A stretch of DNA of 64,000 bases from Nocardia sp. SYP-A9097 (GTDB lineage: Bacteria > Actinomycetota > Actinomycetes > Mycobacteriales > Mycobacteriaceae). A program made the position numbers and the translations under genes. Positions 8,873 to 16,454 of the stretch are shown here, in pieces (position 1 is the stretch's first letter; every line of letters starts with the position of its first letter). The stretch covers positions 124,001 through 188,000 of the forward strand of contig NZ_WJIC01000006.1 in NCBI RefSeq assembly GCF_009649815.1, read 5' to 3'. Under the pieces are notes generated by a model. That model worked only from the letters and a program-made list of their open reading frames with translations. It was not told the origin of the DNA and ran no database searches.

Positions 8873-10072
8873 CTACAGGCTGTTGGCCAGCAAGGCGTAC
8901 TGCGCCGCCACCTTCTGCCGCACATCGGATTCGTCATCGCTGCTCACCACACCGATATAGCGTTTGTACGACACATAGCAGCGGTTCTTGAACTCGGAGT
9001 TGCTGTCGCCCTTGCTGTTCAGCTGCAGGCATTTCGCGCCGGGCACGTCATTGGGGGCCCCGACGCTGTCGTAGTGATCGGTCTCATCGGTGAGCAGGGC
9101 GGCCATGAGCGATTGCGCGCCCGCGTCGTCTCGGGTGCGAATCAGCCAGGCTTCGCCGACCGTGGCCAGGGCGTCCGCGCCGCTGTCGGTCACCGCCTGT
9201 CCGATCTTGGTCTGGTTATTGGCATTGTGGACGATCTTGGTGCCGCCGTAGACGGCGAAATCCTTGGGATCCGGAGTGCCGGAGCCACGTTCCTTGATCA
9301 CCGCGCGCGCCAGCAGATTATTCGGATCCACCTTCAGCGCCGTCAGATTGCTCTCCGGAGTGGGCGTGAACTTGTCCAGCACCGGCACCTGCGCGTCGAA
9401 GGTTTTGCGCACCCAATCCAGCAGATCCTTCTCATCGGCCTTGGGGCGCTCGATGAACAGCGAGATCACATACTGCTTATAGGGCAGGAACGCGCCGACG
9501 GTCGCAATGCCCGGCCGCCAATGGACGAAGGCGTCCGGGTACTTGCCGAGGGGGAGCTTCTTGTTCAGATCGGGAGCGACACCGAAATCCGCGTCCTCGA
9601 GTTCGCGCGCGGCGGTCTTGGCGGTCTTGTCATCGGAGAAGCGCATCACCATATTGGTGACGCTGGTGCCCCCGGACTGGTTCACCCCATCGGGCTGGTC
9701 CGCGCCGCTGGCCGCGAAGGCGGTGATCAGGTGATTACGCTCCAGCACCGGCTGCGACGAGGTGGCGAGTCCGATTTTGGTGGCGTCGGCGGCATCCACG
9801 GTGGCGCGCCCACCGCCGCCGTAGACCAGGGCGGAGTCGATCTGCACCGTCGGCACCACCGCCTCCGACATCCGGAAACCTTCCAGCAGTGCGCCATTGG
9901 AGCCCGCGTCCTGCGAATAGGTGTGCCGGTCGACCGGATAACCGCCCACCGCGAGCGTGCGGACATCGAGCTCACCGGCGGTCGGGGTGCCACTCACGCT
10001 GCACGCGGTCAGTAGCAGGGCGGTGAGCGAAACACATGCGGCGAAGAGTGATCTGCGTGAATTCCGAACCAT
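8873..10072 (-). CDS. Lipoprotein, paralogue 3 of 3 (Nocardia DUF7373-like)
   Basis: 399 residues with a lipoprotein signal ending LTAC and the family motif 'LDVRTLAVGGYPV'. The C terminus repeats the paralogue pattern (KCLQLN, RCYVSYKRYIGVVS, QYALLANS). Start ATG follows GAGG about 7 bases upstream. It is transcribed ahead of the kinase in the same direction with a 55-base gap, so it may lead the four-gene operon lipoprotein-kinase-lipoprotein-lipoprotein. The divergent FHA gene begins about 200 bases away. Function unknown. Confidence 0.85.
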   Translation of the reverse strand: MVRNSRRSLFAACVSLTALLLTACSVSGTPTAGELDVRTLAVGGYPVDRHTYSQDAGSNGALLEGFRMSEAVVPTVQIDSALVYGGGGRATVDAADATKIGLATSSQPVLERNHLITAFAASGADQPDGVNQSGGTSVTNMVMRFSDDKTAKTAARELEDADFGVAPDLNKKLPLGKYPDAFVHWRPGIATVGAFLPYKQYVISLFIERPKADEKDLLDWVRKTFDAQVPVLDKFTPTPESNLTALKVDPNNLLARAVIKERGSGTPDPKDFAVYGGTKIVHNANNQTKIGQAVTDSGADALATVGEAWLIRTRDDAGAQSLMAALLTDETDHYDSVGAPNDVPGAKCLQLNSKGDSNSEFKNRCYVSYKRYIGVVSSDDESDVRQKVAAQYALLANSL

Positions 10073-10279
10073 GTCAGGTCCTCGTTCCTCCCGTACGGTG
10101 CATCCAAAGTAACCGACCGCGCGCGCCGCCGGGCGGGGTCGCGGATCGCCGGACCCGGTGCGAAGTGGTCAACAGTCCATCGCGCCATGGCGGCCCGGAC
10201 GCAACACGGAGCGGCAACGTAACCTGGTCGGTGTGCTGAACATCCCGCGCCGCGCGAACACCGGGGGCCGGTTCCATTG

Positions 10280-11860
10280 ATGGATCGGCAGGTCGAGGTT
10301 GTCGCGGGCCCACATGTGGTCATTCGGGCGGCGGGGACGGTGATCCTGGTGGCGCACCGCGAACGCGGAGCGGTGACGGCGAATTCACCCGCCGTGGTGG
10401 CGGGCCACGCGCTCGCCGACCTCGTACTCGAGACGACCGAACAGGCGCCGGACGGACCCGGCCGCCTCATCGCGCGCCAGGCCACCCGCTGGCTGATGAA
10501 AGAGGCCGAACGCATCTCACCCGGCGTACCTGTGGAGTTCGGGATCCTCTCCGCCGCGGACACCGGCGGCATCGCCATCTTCCTGCACGGCTCCGTGACC
10601 GCGGTACTGGCCGGACGGGCAGTGGAGTACTACCGCGGCAGCGACGCCGCCTTCACCGTCGACCGCGTCGCGGCGCATCCGGAGCGCGCGGCGGCCCTGT
10701 TCGCCGAGGATGCCAAGCGCCGTATTCCGGAGCTACCCGACCGCGGAATAGGCTCTCTCACAGCGGGAATCGCGCAGGCCGGCGGCGCGATCGTCTGGTT
10801 CGAGGGTGAACCGGCGCGCACCTGGCAGCCGCGTGCAACCGCAGTGGGCACCCGGCCGCACACCGCCGGACCCCCATCGGACCAGGCCGCGCCTCCTCCG
10901 CCGACCGCGGCCTTCGACCCGGAGCCGGAACGAATTCCGCTGGACCCCAACCTGACTCCCACCCGCACCTCCAACCGGATTCCCGTCGGACTGGATTTCG
11001 ATCCCGAATCGGACTCCGCCACACCCGGTTACGGCAGGCGATCCGAATCCGCCACCGCCGCACCCGGTTATGGCGGGCGATCCGAATCCGGCACGCCGGG
11101 GTTCGGTGGGCAAACCGAGGGGGATGCCGCCACCGCCGGCTATGACCCACAGGTCGAGTCTCGCTCCGCCGGTGCTGGTTCCGGCTCGCGACGGGACGGT
11201 GCGCCTACCGCCGGGCATGGTTCGCCATACGAGGCCGGGACGGGCCATGACCCGCTGGGTGATGGCGCGGACGGCTACGACCCGCATCGTGCGCCGACCG
11301 AGATGGGTGGGACCAATCCCGCGCCGAAGCCGGATCCGAGTCTGCAGCGGCGGCTGGAGGCGACCGCCAAGGCTACGACGCTCACCGTGAAGGTGCTCGG
11401 ATTCAAGTGCGCGCGTGCGCATCCCAGTGATCCGCGGGCCGCGTTCTGTTCGGTGTGCGGGATGCCGGTCGATCAGACGCAGCAGGTCACCGAGGTGATT
11501 CGGCCCCCGCTCGGCATGCTCATCCTCGATGACGGGATGACGTACATGCTGGCCGCCGACGCGGTCGTGGGCCGCGATCCCGAGCAGTCCGAAGCGGCGC
11601 GGGCGGGCTTGGTGCCCTTGAAGATCGACGATTCCTCCGGCGGCATGTCGCGGGCGCACGCGGAGATCCGGCTGGTGAACTGGGATGTCACCGTGGTGGA
11701 CCGCGGCTCCACCAACGGCACCCGGGTCCGGCTGCCCGGATACCGGGATTGGGTTCGCCTGCAAGCGAATCAGCCGATGATCCTGATTCCGGGCGCAGAG
11801 GTCATGCTCGGCAATCGCGTACTGCGCCTCGAGCCGGTCGCGCCGCCGCCGTTCGGTTAG
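10280..11860 (+). CDS. FHA-domain protein with zinc-ribbon-like segment
   Basis: About 526 residues. The N-terminal 190 residues form a folded alpha/beta region of unknown family (possibly a decayed PP2C-like fold; low confidence). A long acidic, Gly/Pro-rich disordered linker follows. Next is a cysteine cluster (KCARAHPSD...FCSVCGMP) resembling a zinc ribbon, then a C-terminal FHA domain with GRDP, SRAHAEI and DRGSTNGT, the phosphothreonine-binding signature. It could act as a cytoplasmic reader of the neighbouring kinase. ATG 10280 is preferred to the TTG directly before it. The gene ends back to back with the convergent metallopeptidase. Confidence 0.82.
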   Translation: MDRQVEVVAGPHVVIRAAGTVILVAHRERGAVTANSPAVVAGHALADLVLETTEQAPDGPGRLIARQATRWLMKEAERISPGVPVEFGILSAADTGGIAIFLHGSVTAVLAGRAVEYYRGSDAAFTVDRVAAHPERAAALFAEDAKRRIPELPDRGIGSLTAGIAQAGGAIVWFEGEPARTWQPRATAVGTRPHTAGPPSDQAAPPPPTAAFDPEPERIPLDPNLTPTRTSNRIPVGLDFDPESDSATPGYGRRSESATAAPGYGGRSESGTPGFGGQTEGDAATAGYDPQVESRSAGAGSGSRRDGAPTAGHGSPYEAGTGHDPLGDGADGYDPHRAPTEMGGTNPAPKPDPSLQRRLEATAKATTLTVKVLGFKCARAHPSDPRAAFCSVCGMPVDQTQQVTEVIRPPLGMLILDDGMTYMLAADAVVGRDPEQSEAARAGLVPLKIDDSSGGMSRAHAEIRLVNWDVTVVDRGSTNGTRVRLPGYRDWVRLQANQPMILIPGAEVMLGNRVLRLEPVAPPPFG

Positions 11861-13312
11861 TCAGGAATAGCGGGAGGTGCAGGTGTTCTGGGTGCCGAGG
11901 ACGCCGGCGCGGAAGGCGTCTACTCGGGAGAAGCCGCTGGGGACGGTTTTGCCGTCGGTGTCGCTGGCGGCCAGGCCGTCGGTGAGCAGGCCGGAGACGG
12001 CTTCGTCCAGGTCGCCGGCGGAGAGACTGATATTGCCGTTGGCCTTGGATCGGTTGGGGTCGGCCAGCTTTCCGGTGATCACGCCTGCCAGGCAGGCCGC
12101 GCGCAGGCCGGTTTTCGCGCCCTTGAGGGCTTGTCCGGCGCTCTGCTGGACGGCCAGCGCGTAGCGGGAGATGTAGACGATGTAGGCGGTGAAATCGCCG
12201 GTTACCCTGACCGGCAAGCCATCCTGTTCGTCGCTGTTGGCCACTCCGCGATCGTGCAGGGAGGTCAGATCGGTGCCGATGGTATTGGTGGACGGGCAGT
12301 AGGTGACCGGTTCGGTGTCCTTACCGTTGCTGCAGGCCAGTTTCGCGCCGTCGAAGCTGTACTTGGGCTCCTTGGAGATCGGCATGATGTTCGCCATCGC
12401 CTTGGAGAGTTCGTCGAGATTGGTTCTGTCCACATCGGATTGGCCATTGGTGCTGTCATTCCCGAAGGACTGCGGCAGATTTCCGCGCCGCCGGTCGATC
12501 TCCTTGGAGTCGATGCCCTTACAGCCCTTACCGCCGTCGGTGAAGCCGATCTGCACCGCGGTGACGCGTTCGAACGCCGAGCCGTGCACACTATTCGGAT
12601 CGCCCGGATTCTGATCACGAATGGCTACGGTGGCGGCCAGTACGGCGTTCAAGCCGTCGGAGGTATTGATGGTGAAATGCTTCGACTTGCCCTCGGCCAC
12701 ATTGCGAATGAACGCCCCCGCGAAGCAGTCGGCCTGCTGCTCCTTCACCAGGGTCGGTGTCTTGCGGCTGACGATATCGGCCATTGTTTGAATGGCATGC
12801 CCATATTCATGGGCCAGCACCATGACCACCGCCATCTTTCCGAAGGTCTCCTGCACCGTCGGCAGTAGCATGGCCCGATCCCAGCCGATGGACCCGTCGA
12901 GACTGCAGAACGCGGCATTCTGCAGCCGGTACGTGGTTTCCTTGCAGAACTGCACGGCCTGTGAGCGTGGCGCCTTCGCACTCCAGGACAGGAATTTGTC
13001 GACCGGTTTGAAGGCGCCGTCGAACTCGCGCGGATACTCACTCTGCCAATAGCTCTGGATGTCCTCGAGCGCGTTGAGTACCAGTTTGTCGATTTCCCCG
13101 CCATCGGAGTTCGAGGCCGTCAGCGTGGAATCCGGTGCGCCCGTGCGCGGCCCGTTGGGCCCGCTGGTGGTGGGCAGTCCGGCGACCTTGAACGGATCGT
13201 CGTAGATCGATACCGCGCGCCCGCGCACATCCCGGGTACAGCCGCTCAGCAGGACCGCGATGAGGGTGAGTACGGCCATGGCCACTGTTGCCCGGCGTGC
13301 GCGCATCCCCAC
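11861..13312 (-). CDS. Putative neutral zinc metallopeptidase, lipoprotein
   Basis: 483 residues. The signal peptide ends in the lipobox LLSGC, so the enzyme should be lipid-anchored outside the membrane. HEYGH within VLAHEYGHAIQ is the HExxH zinc site of the neutral zinc metallopeptidase (YpfJ-like) family; ADCFAGAF further on fits the family's third-ligand region. Substrate unknown. GTG 13312 sits about 5 bases after AGGGAG; ATG 13306 is an alternative. Its stop abuts the stop of the FHA gene. Divergent from the FHA-ABC transporter. Confidence 0.85.
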   Translation of the reverse strand: MGMRARRATVAMAVLTLIAVLLSGCTRDVRGRAVSIYDDPFKVAGLPTTSGPNGPRTGAPDSTLTASNSDGGEIDKLVLNALEDIQSYWQSEYPREFDGAFKPVDKFLSWSAKAPRSQAVQFCKETTYRLQNAAFCSLDGSIGWDRAMLLPTVQETFGKMAVVMVLAHEYGHAIQTMADIVSRKTPTLVKEQQADCFAGAFIRNVAEGKSKHFTINTSDGLNAVLAATVAIRDQNPGDPNSVHGSAFERVTAVQIGFTDGGKGCKGIDSKEIDRRRGNLPQSFGNDSTNGQSDVDRTNLDELSKAMANIMPISKEPKYSFDGAKLACSNGKDTEPVTYCPSTNTIGTDLTSLHDRGVANSDEQDGLPVRVTGDFTAYIVYISRYALAVQQSAGQALKGAKTGLRAACLAGVITGKLADPNRSKANGNISLSAGDLDEAVSGLLTDGLAASDTDGKTVPSGFSRVDAFRAGVLGTQNTCTSRYS

Positions 13313-13546
13313 GTCTTCTCCCTACAACTGCGGCCGTTTCCTCCCCGGAACCGGGCTCCCCGGGCGTTGCACCCGGTCCGAGCCCCACGCATATTATCCG
13401 CCGAACGCGGGGTTCGTTGTCCGGGCTACCGGGGCTCGGATCGGTTGCGATCCTGCCGGAGCGCGGGATTCGCGCCGTTGATCCGGTCCGCACAGACCGG
13501 TCGGTCTGGGTCCGCTTACTCCTGCGGCCCTGAGCGGGGCAGACGG

Positions 13547-13552
13547 TAGTAT
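13547..13552 (+). promoter_or_regulatory. Candidate -10 box for a leaderless FHA-ABC transporter transcript
   Basis: TAGTAT ends 7 bases before the ATG, the spacing expected when transcription begins at the start codon. No ribosome site is present, which supports a leaderless mRNA. No clear -35. Confidence 0.45.
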
Positions 13553-13559
13553 CCGGGCC

Positions 13560-16376
13560 ATGTCTTCACCGGGGGCGCAGCAGATCACCGTGCGTCATGA
13601 AGGAACCGATCGAGTCTTCGACGCGAGCCAGCAGATCACCATGGGGCGGGCGCCGGAGGTCACGCTGTTCGTGGACAGCCCCCTCGTCTCGCGCGTCCAT
13701 GCCACGCTGGCATGGCGGGGCAACGGGTGGGTGCTCGCCGACAACGGCAGTACCAATGGCGTTTTCGTGGACGCGCGGCGACTGAGCCAGCCCATCCCGA
13801 TCGACCGGCCCATGCAGGTGCGGCTCGGCGATGCCATCACCGGGCCACTGCTGCACCTGATTCCGCGCGTCGGAATGCAGCAGATGCCGCCGCCGGCGCA
13901 GCCGCAGCAGCGCCGGGTACCGCCGCCGAACTTCCCGCAGCCGCAGCAGAACCCGCAGCAGAATCGGCCGCCGACACCGCCGCAGCAGCCGGTGCAGCGA
14001 CCGCCCGCGCAGGGACAGCAGCCGATCAATTACGTGCGCCCGCCACGTTCGGGACAGCAACCCGCGCAGGGCATTCCGTCGCACGGAATTCCTTCGCAGG
14101 GCATGCCCGCGCAGGGTTTGCCGTCACAGGGCATGCCGTCGCAGGGCATGCCGTCGCAGGGCATGCCGTCGCAGGGCATGCCGTCGCAGGGCATGCCGTC
14201 GCAGGGTTTGCCCGCGCATGCCCAGCCGCCGAAATCCGGGCAACCGCCGCGCTCGGCGCAGCCGCAGTCGCAGGGCATGCCCGCGCACGCACAGCAGTCG
14301 GCCCCACAGCCGGTGCAGCCGGTCATGCCGTTGCATCCGGATGCCCCGGACAACATCAATATGACCGCCAAGGCCAGCGTCGCCGCCGCCCCACCGGTGC
14401 GCGCCCGCTCCGCCTCCGGTCCGGCCGCGCGCGCGGATCGAATCCCGCAGGGCGGCTTGCATATCGGCCGTACCAACGATAATCAGATCGTCGTCAACGA
14501 CCCGCTGGCCTCGCGCCGCCATGCCCGGCTGCTGTCGGATCGCGGCAATCTGGCCATCGAGGATCTGGGCTCGGCCAACGGCACCTTCGTCAACGGCCGC
14601 CGCGAACAGCGCGCGGTGCTGCGCGACCGCGACATCATCACCATCGGCAATGTCGACTTCGAGGTGCAGCAGGGCACGCTGGTCCGCCGCGAGCGCCCCG
14701 CCGCCGAACAGGGTCTGCATGTGCACGGCGTCGGTTTCACCGTCGAGGGCAATAAGCAACTGCTCGTCGATGTGAATATGGCCGCCGGGCGCGGCACGCT
14801 TACCGCGCTCATCGGACCATCGGGCGCGGGTAAGTCCACACTGTCGAAACTCATTGCGGGAACGACACAACCGTCCGCGGGTGTGGTCACCTTCGAGGGG
14901 CGCGGCCTGCACGCCGAGTACGAGGCGCTGCGCTCCCGCATCGGCATGGTGCCGCAGGACGATGTGCTGCACCGGCAGCTCACCGTCAAGCAGGCGCTCG
15001 GGTTCGCCGCGCAATTGCGACTGCCCCCCGATACCAGCAAGGCGGACCGGCAGCGCGTCATCGACGGTGTGCTGGAAGAACTTTCACTCACCCAGCACGC
15101 GGACACTCGCGTCGATCGGCTCTCTGGCGGTCAGCGCAAGCGCGCGTCGGTGGCCATGGAACTGCTCACCGGCCCGTCCCTGCTGATTCTGGACGAGCCC
15201 ACCTCGGGCCTGGATCCGGCGCTGGACCGGCAGGTCATGACTATGCTGCGCGAGCTCGCCGATGCCGGGCGCACCGTCATCGTGGTCACGCATTCGGTTG
15301 CCTGCCTTGACATGTGCGATCAGGTGCTGCTGCTCGGACCCGGCGGCAAGACCGCGTTCGCGGGGCATCCGGGCAGCGTGCGCGACTTCCTCGGCACCAG
15401 CGACTGGGCGGAGATCTTCACCCGCGTCGCCGCCGATCCGGATCGCGCCTTCGCCAATTTCCGCTCCCGCCAAGCCTTTGCGCCGCCGCCACCGGCGGTA
15501 CAACCGGTGGAGAAGGCCAAACCGCCGAAATCCAGTCCGCTCAAACAGTTCTCGACGCTCTCACGCAGACAGCTGCGATTGATCCTCGCCGATCGCGGAT
15601 ATCTGGCGTTCCTGTTGATACTCCCGTTCGTATTGGGCGGGCTGTCCCTGGTGGTGCCGGGCAAGAACGGCTTCCAGAAGGGCGGCTTCACCCAGATGCC
15701 GGACGGGTCGTTCGTCATGACCGGCGGCAGCGAGGCACAACAGCTACTGGTCGTGCTGATCCTCGGCGCCTGCTTCATGGGCTCCACACTCACCGTGCGT
15801 GACCTGGTCGGCGAGCGTGCCATCTATTACCGCGAGCGCGCGGTCGGACTGCGATCCGGGGCATACCTGATGTCCAAGGTCGTCGTGTTCAGCATTGCCG
15901 CGCTGCTGCAGGCGGGCGTCATGATGGGCATCGTGCTCGCGGGCAAGAAGCGGCCCGGACCCGGCGCGGTGCTCTCCGCGGGCAGTGCCGAGCTGTACAT
16001 CGATATCGCCTTGACCGCGGTCACCTGTGTGGTCGTCGGCCTGCTGCTGTCCACCCTCGCCAAATCCAATGAGCAGGTGATGCCGCTGCTGGTGGTCGTC
16101 ATCATGTGCCAGCTGGTGATGGCGGGCGGCATGATTCCGGTTACCGGCCGTGTTGTGCTGGAACAGGTTTCGTGGCTGTTCCCGGCCCGCTGGGGTTACG
16201 CCTCCGGCGCGTCGACGGTGAACATCCGGGAACTGTTCCCGAGCGCCCAGGCCGACGCGTTGTGGAAACATACGGCGAACATCTGGTACCTCGATGGCGG
16301 AATGCTGCTGGGGCTGACCGTACTGTTGTCACTGCTCACCTGGTCGCGACTGCGGCTGAAGAAGTCCGCCTCGTGA
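13560..16376 (+). CDS. FHA-FHA-ABC exporter fusion (Rv1747-like)
   Basis: 938-residue membrane transporter. FHA domain 1 is at about residues 20-95 (SRVHATL, GSTNGVF) and FHA 2 at about 300-375 (SRRHARL, GSANGTF). Between them lies a Pro/Gln-rich linker with tandem PSQGM repeats. The ABC ATPase follows with Walker A GPSGAGKST near 420, signature LSGGQRKR near 521 and Walker B LLILDEPTSGLD; then an ABC-2 permease with about six helices (residues 680-935). M. tuberculosis Rv1747 has the same order and is controlled by phosphorylation-dependent FHA contacts with a Ser/Thr kinase; here a kinase gene lies 5 kb away. Rv1747 has been linked to export of cell-wall phosphatidylinositol mannosides, so an envelope-lipid role is plausible. 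Confidence 0.93.
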   Translation: MSSPGAQQITVRHEGTDRVFDASQQITMGRAPEVTLFVDSPLVSRVHATLAWRGNGWVLADNGSTNGVFVDARRLSQPIPIDRPMQVRLGDAITGPLLHLIPRVGMQQMPPPAQPQQRRVPPPNFPQPQQNPQQNRPPTPPQQPVQRPPAQGQQPINYVRPPRSGQQPAQGIPSHGIPSQGMPAQGLPSQGMPSQGMPSQGMPSQGMPSQGMPSQGLPAHAQPPKSGQPPRSAQPQSQGMPAHAQQSAPQPVQPVMPLHPDAPDNINMTAKASVAAAPPVRARSASGPAARADRIPQGGLHIGRTNDNQIVVNDPLASRRHARLLSDRGNLAIEDLGSANGTFVNGRREQRAVLRDRDIITIGNVDFEVQQGTLVRRERPAAEQGLHVHGVGFTVEGNKQLLVDVNMAAGRGTLTALIGPSGAGKSTLSKLIAGTTQPSAGVVTFEGRGLHAEYEALRSRIGMVPQDDVLHRQLTVKQALGFAAQLRLPPDTSKADRQRVIDGVLEELSLTQHADTRVDRLSGGQRKRASVAMELLTGPSLLILDEPTSGLDPALDRQVMTMLRELADAGRTVIVVTHSVACLDMCDQVLLLGPGGKTAFAGHPGSVRDFLGTSDWAEIFTRVAADPDRAFANFRSRQAFAPPPPAVQPVEKAKPPKSSPLKQFSTLSRRQLRLILADRGYLAFLLILPFVLGGLSLVVPGKNGFQKGGFTQMPDGSFVMTGGSEAQQLLVVLILGACFMGSTLTVRDLVGERAIYYRERAVGLRSGAYLMSKVVVFSIAALLQAGVMMGIVLAGKKRPGPGAVLSAGSAELYIDIALTAVTCVVVGLLLSTLAKSNEQVMPLLVVVIMCQLVMAGGMIPVTGRVVLEQVSWLFPARWGYASGASTVNIRELFPSAQADALWKHTANIWYLDGGMLLGLTVLLSLLTWSRLRLKKSAS
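14086..14220 (+). repeat. 15-bp in-frame tandem repeats coding PSQGM
   Basis: A 15-base unit (TCGCAGGGCATGCCG) is repeated about six times almost perfectly, with degenerate units on both sides, encoding Pro-Ser-Gln-Gly-Met repeats in the linker between the two FHA domains. Unit number stays in frame, so length variation between strains is expected. Confidence 0.85.
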
Positions 16377-16454
16377 ACGAGCGCGGCGTGACCGGCCGAA
16401 AGAGCGCGGAGTGAACAGGGAGTCGCGCGCTTCCTACAGCGAACAGGCACACTA

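Noticed and set aside
14086..14220. Possible CRISPR-like array
   Set aside because: Units are 15 bases, contiguous without spacers, and in frame inside a protein-coding linker.
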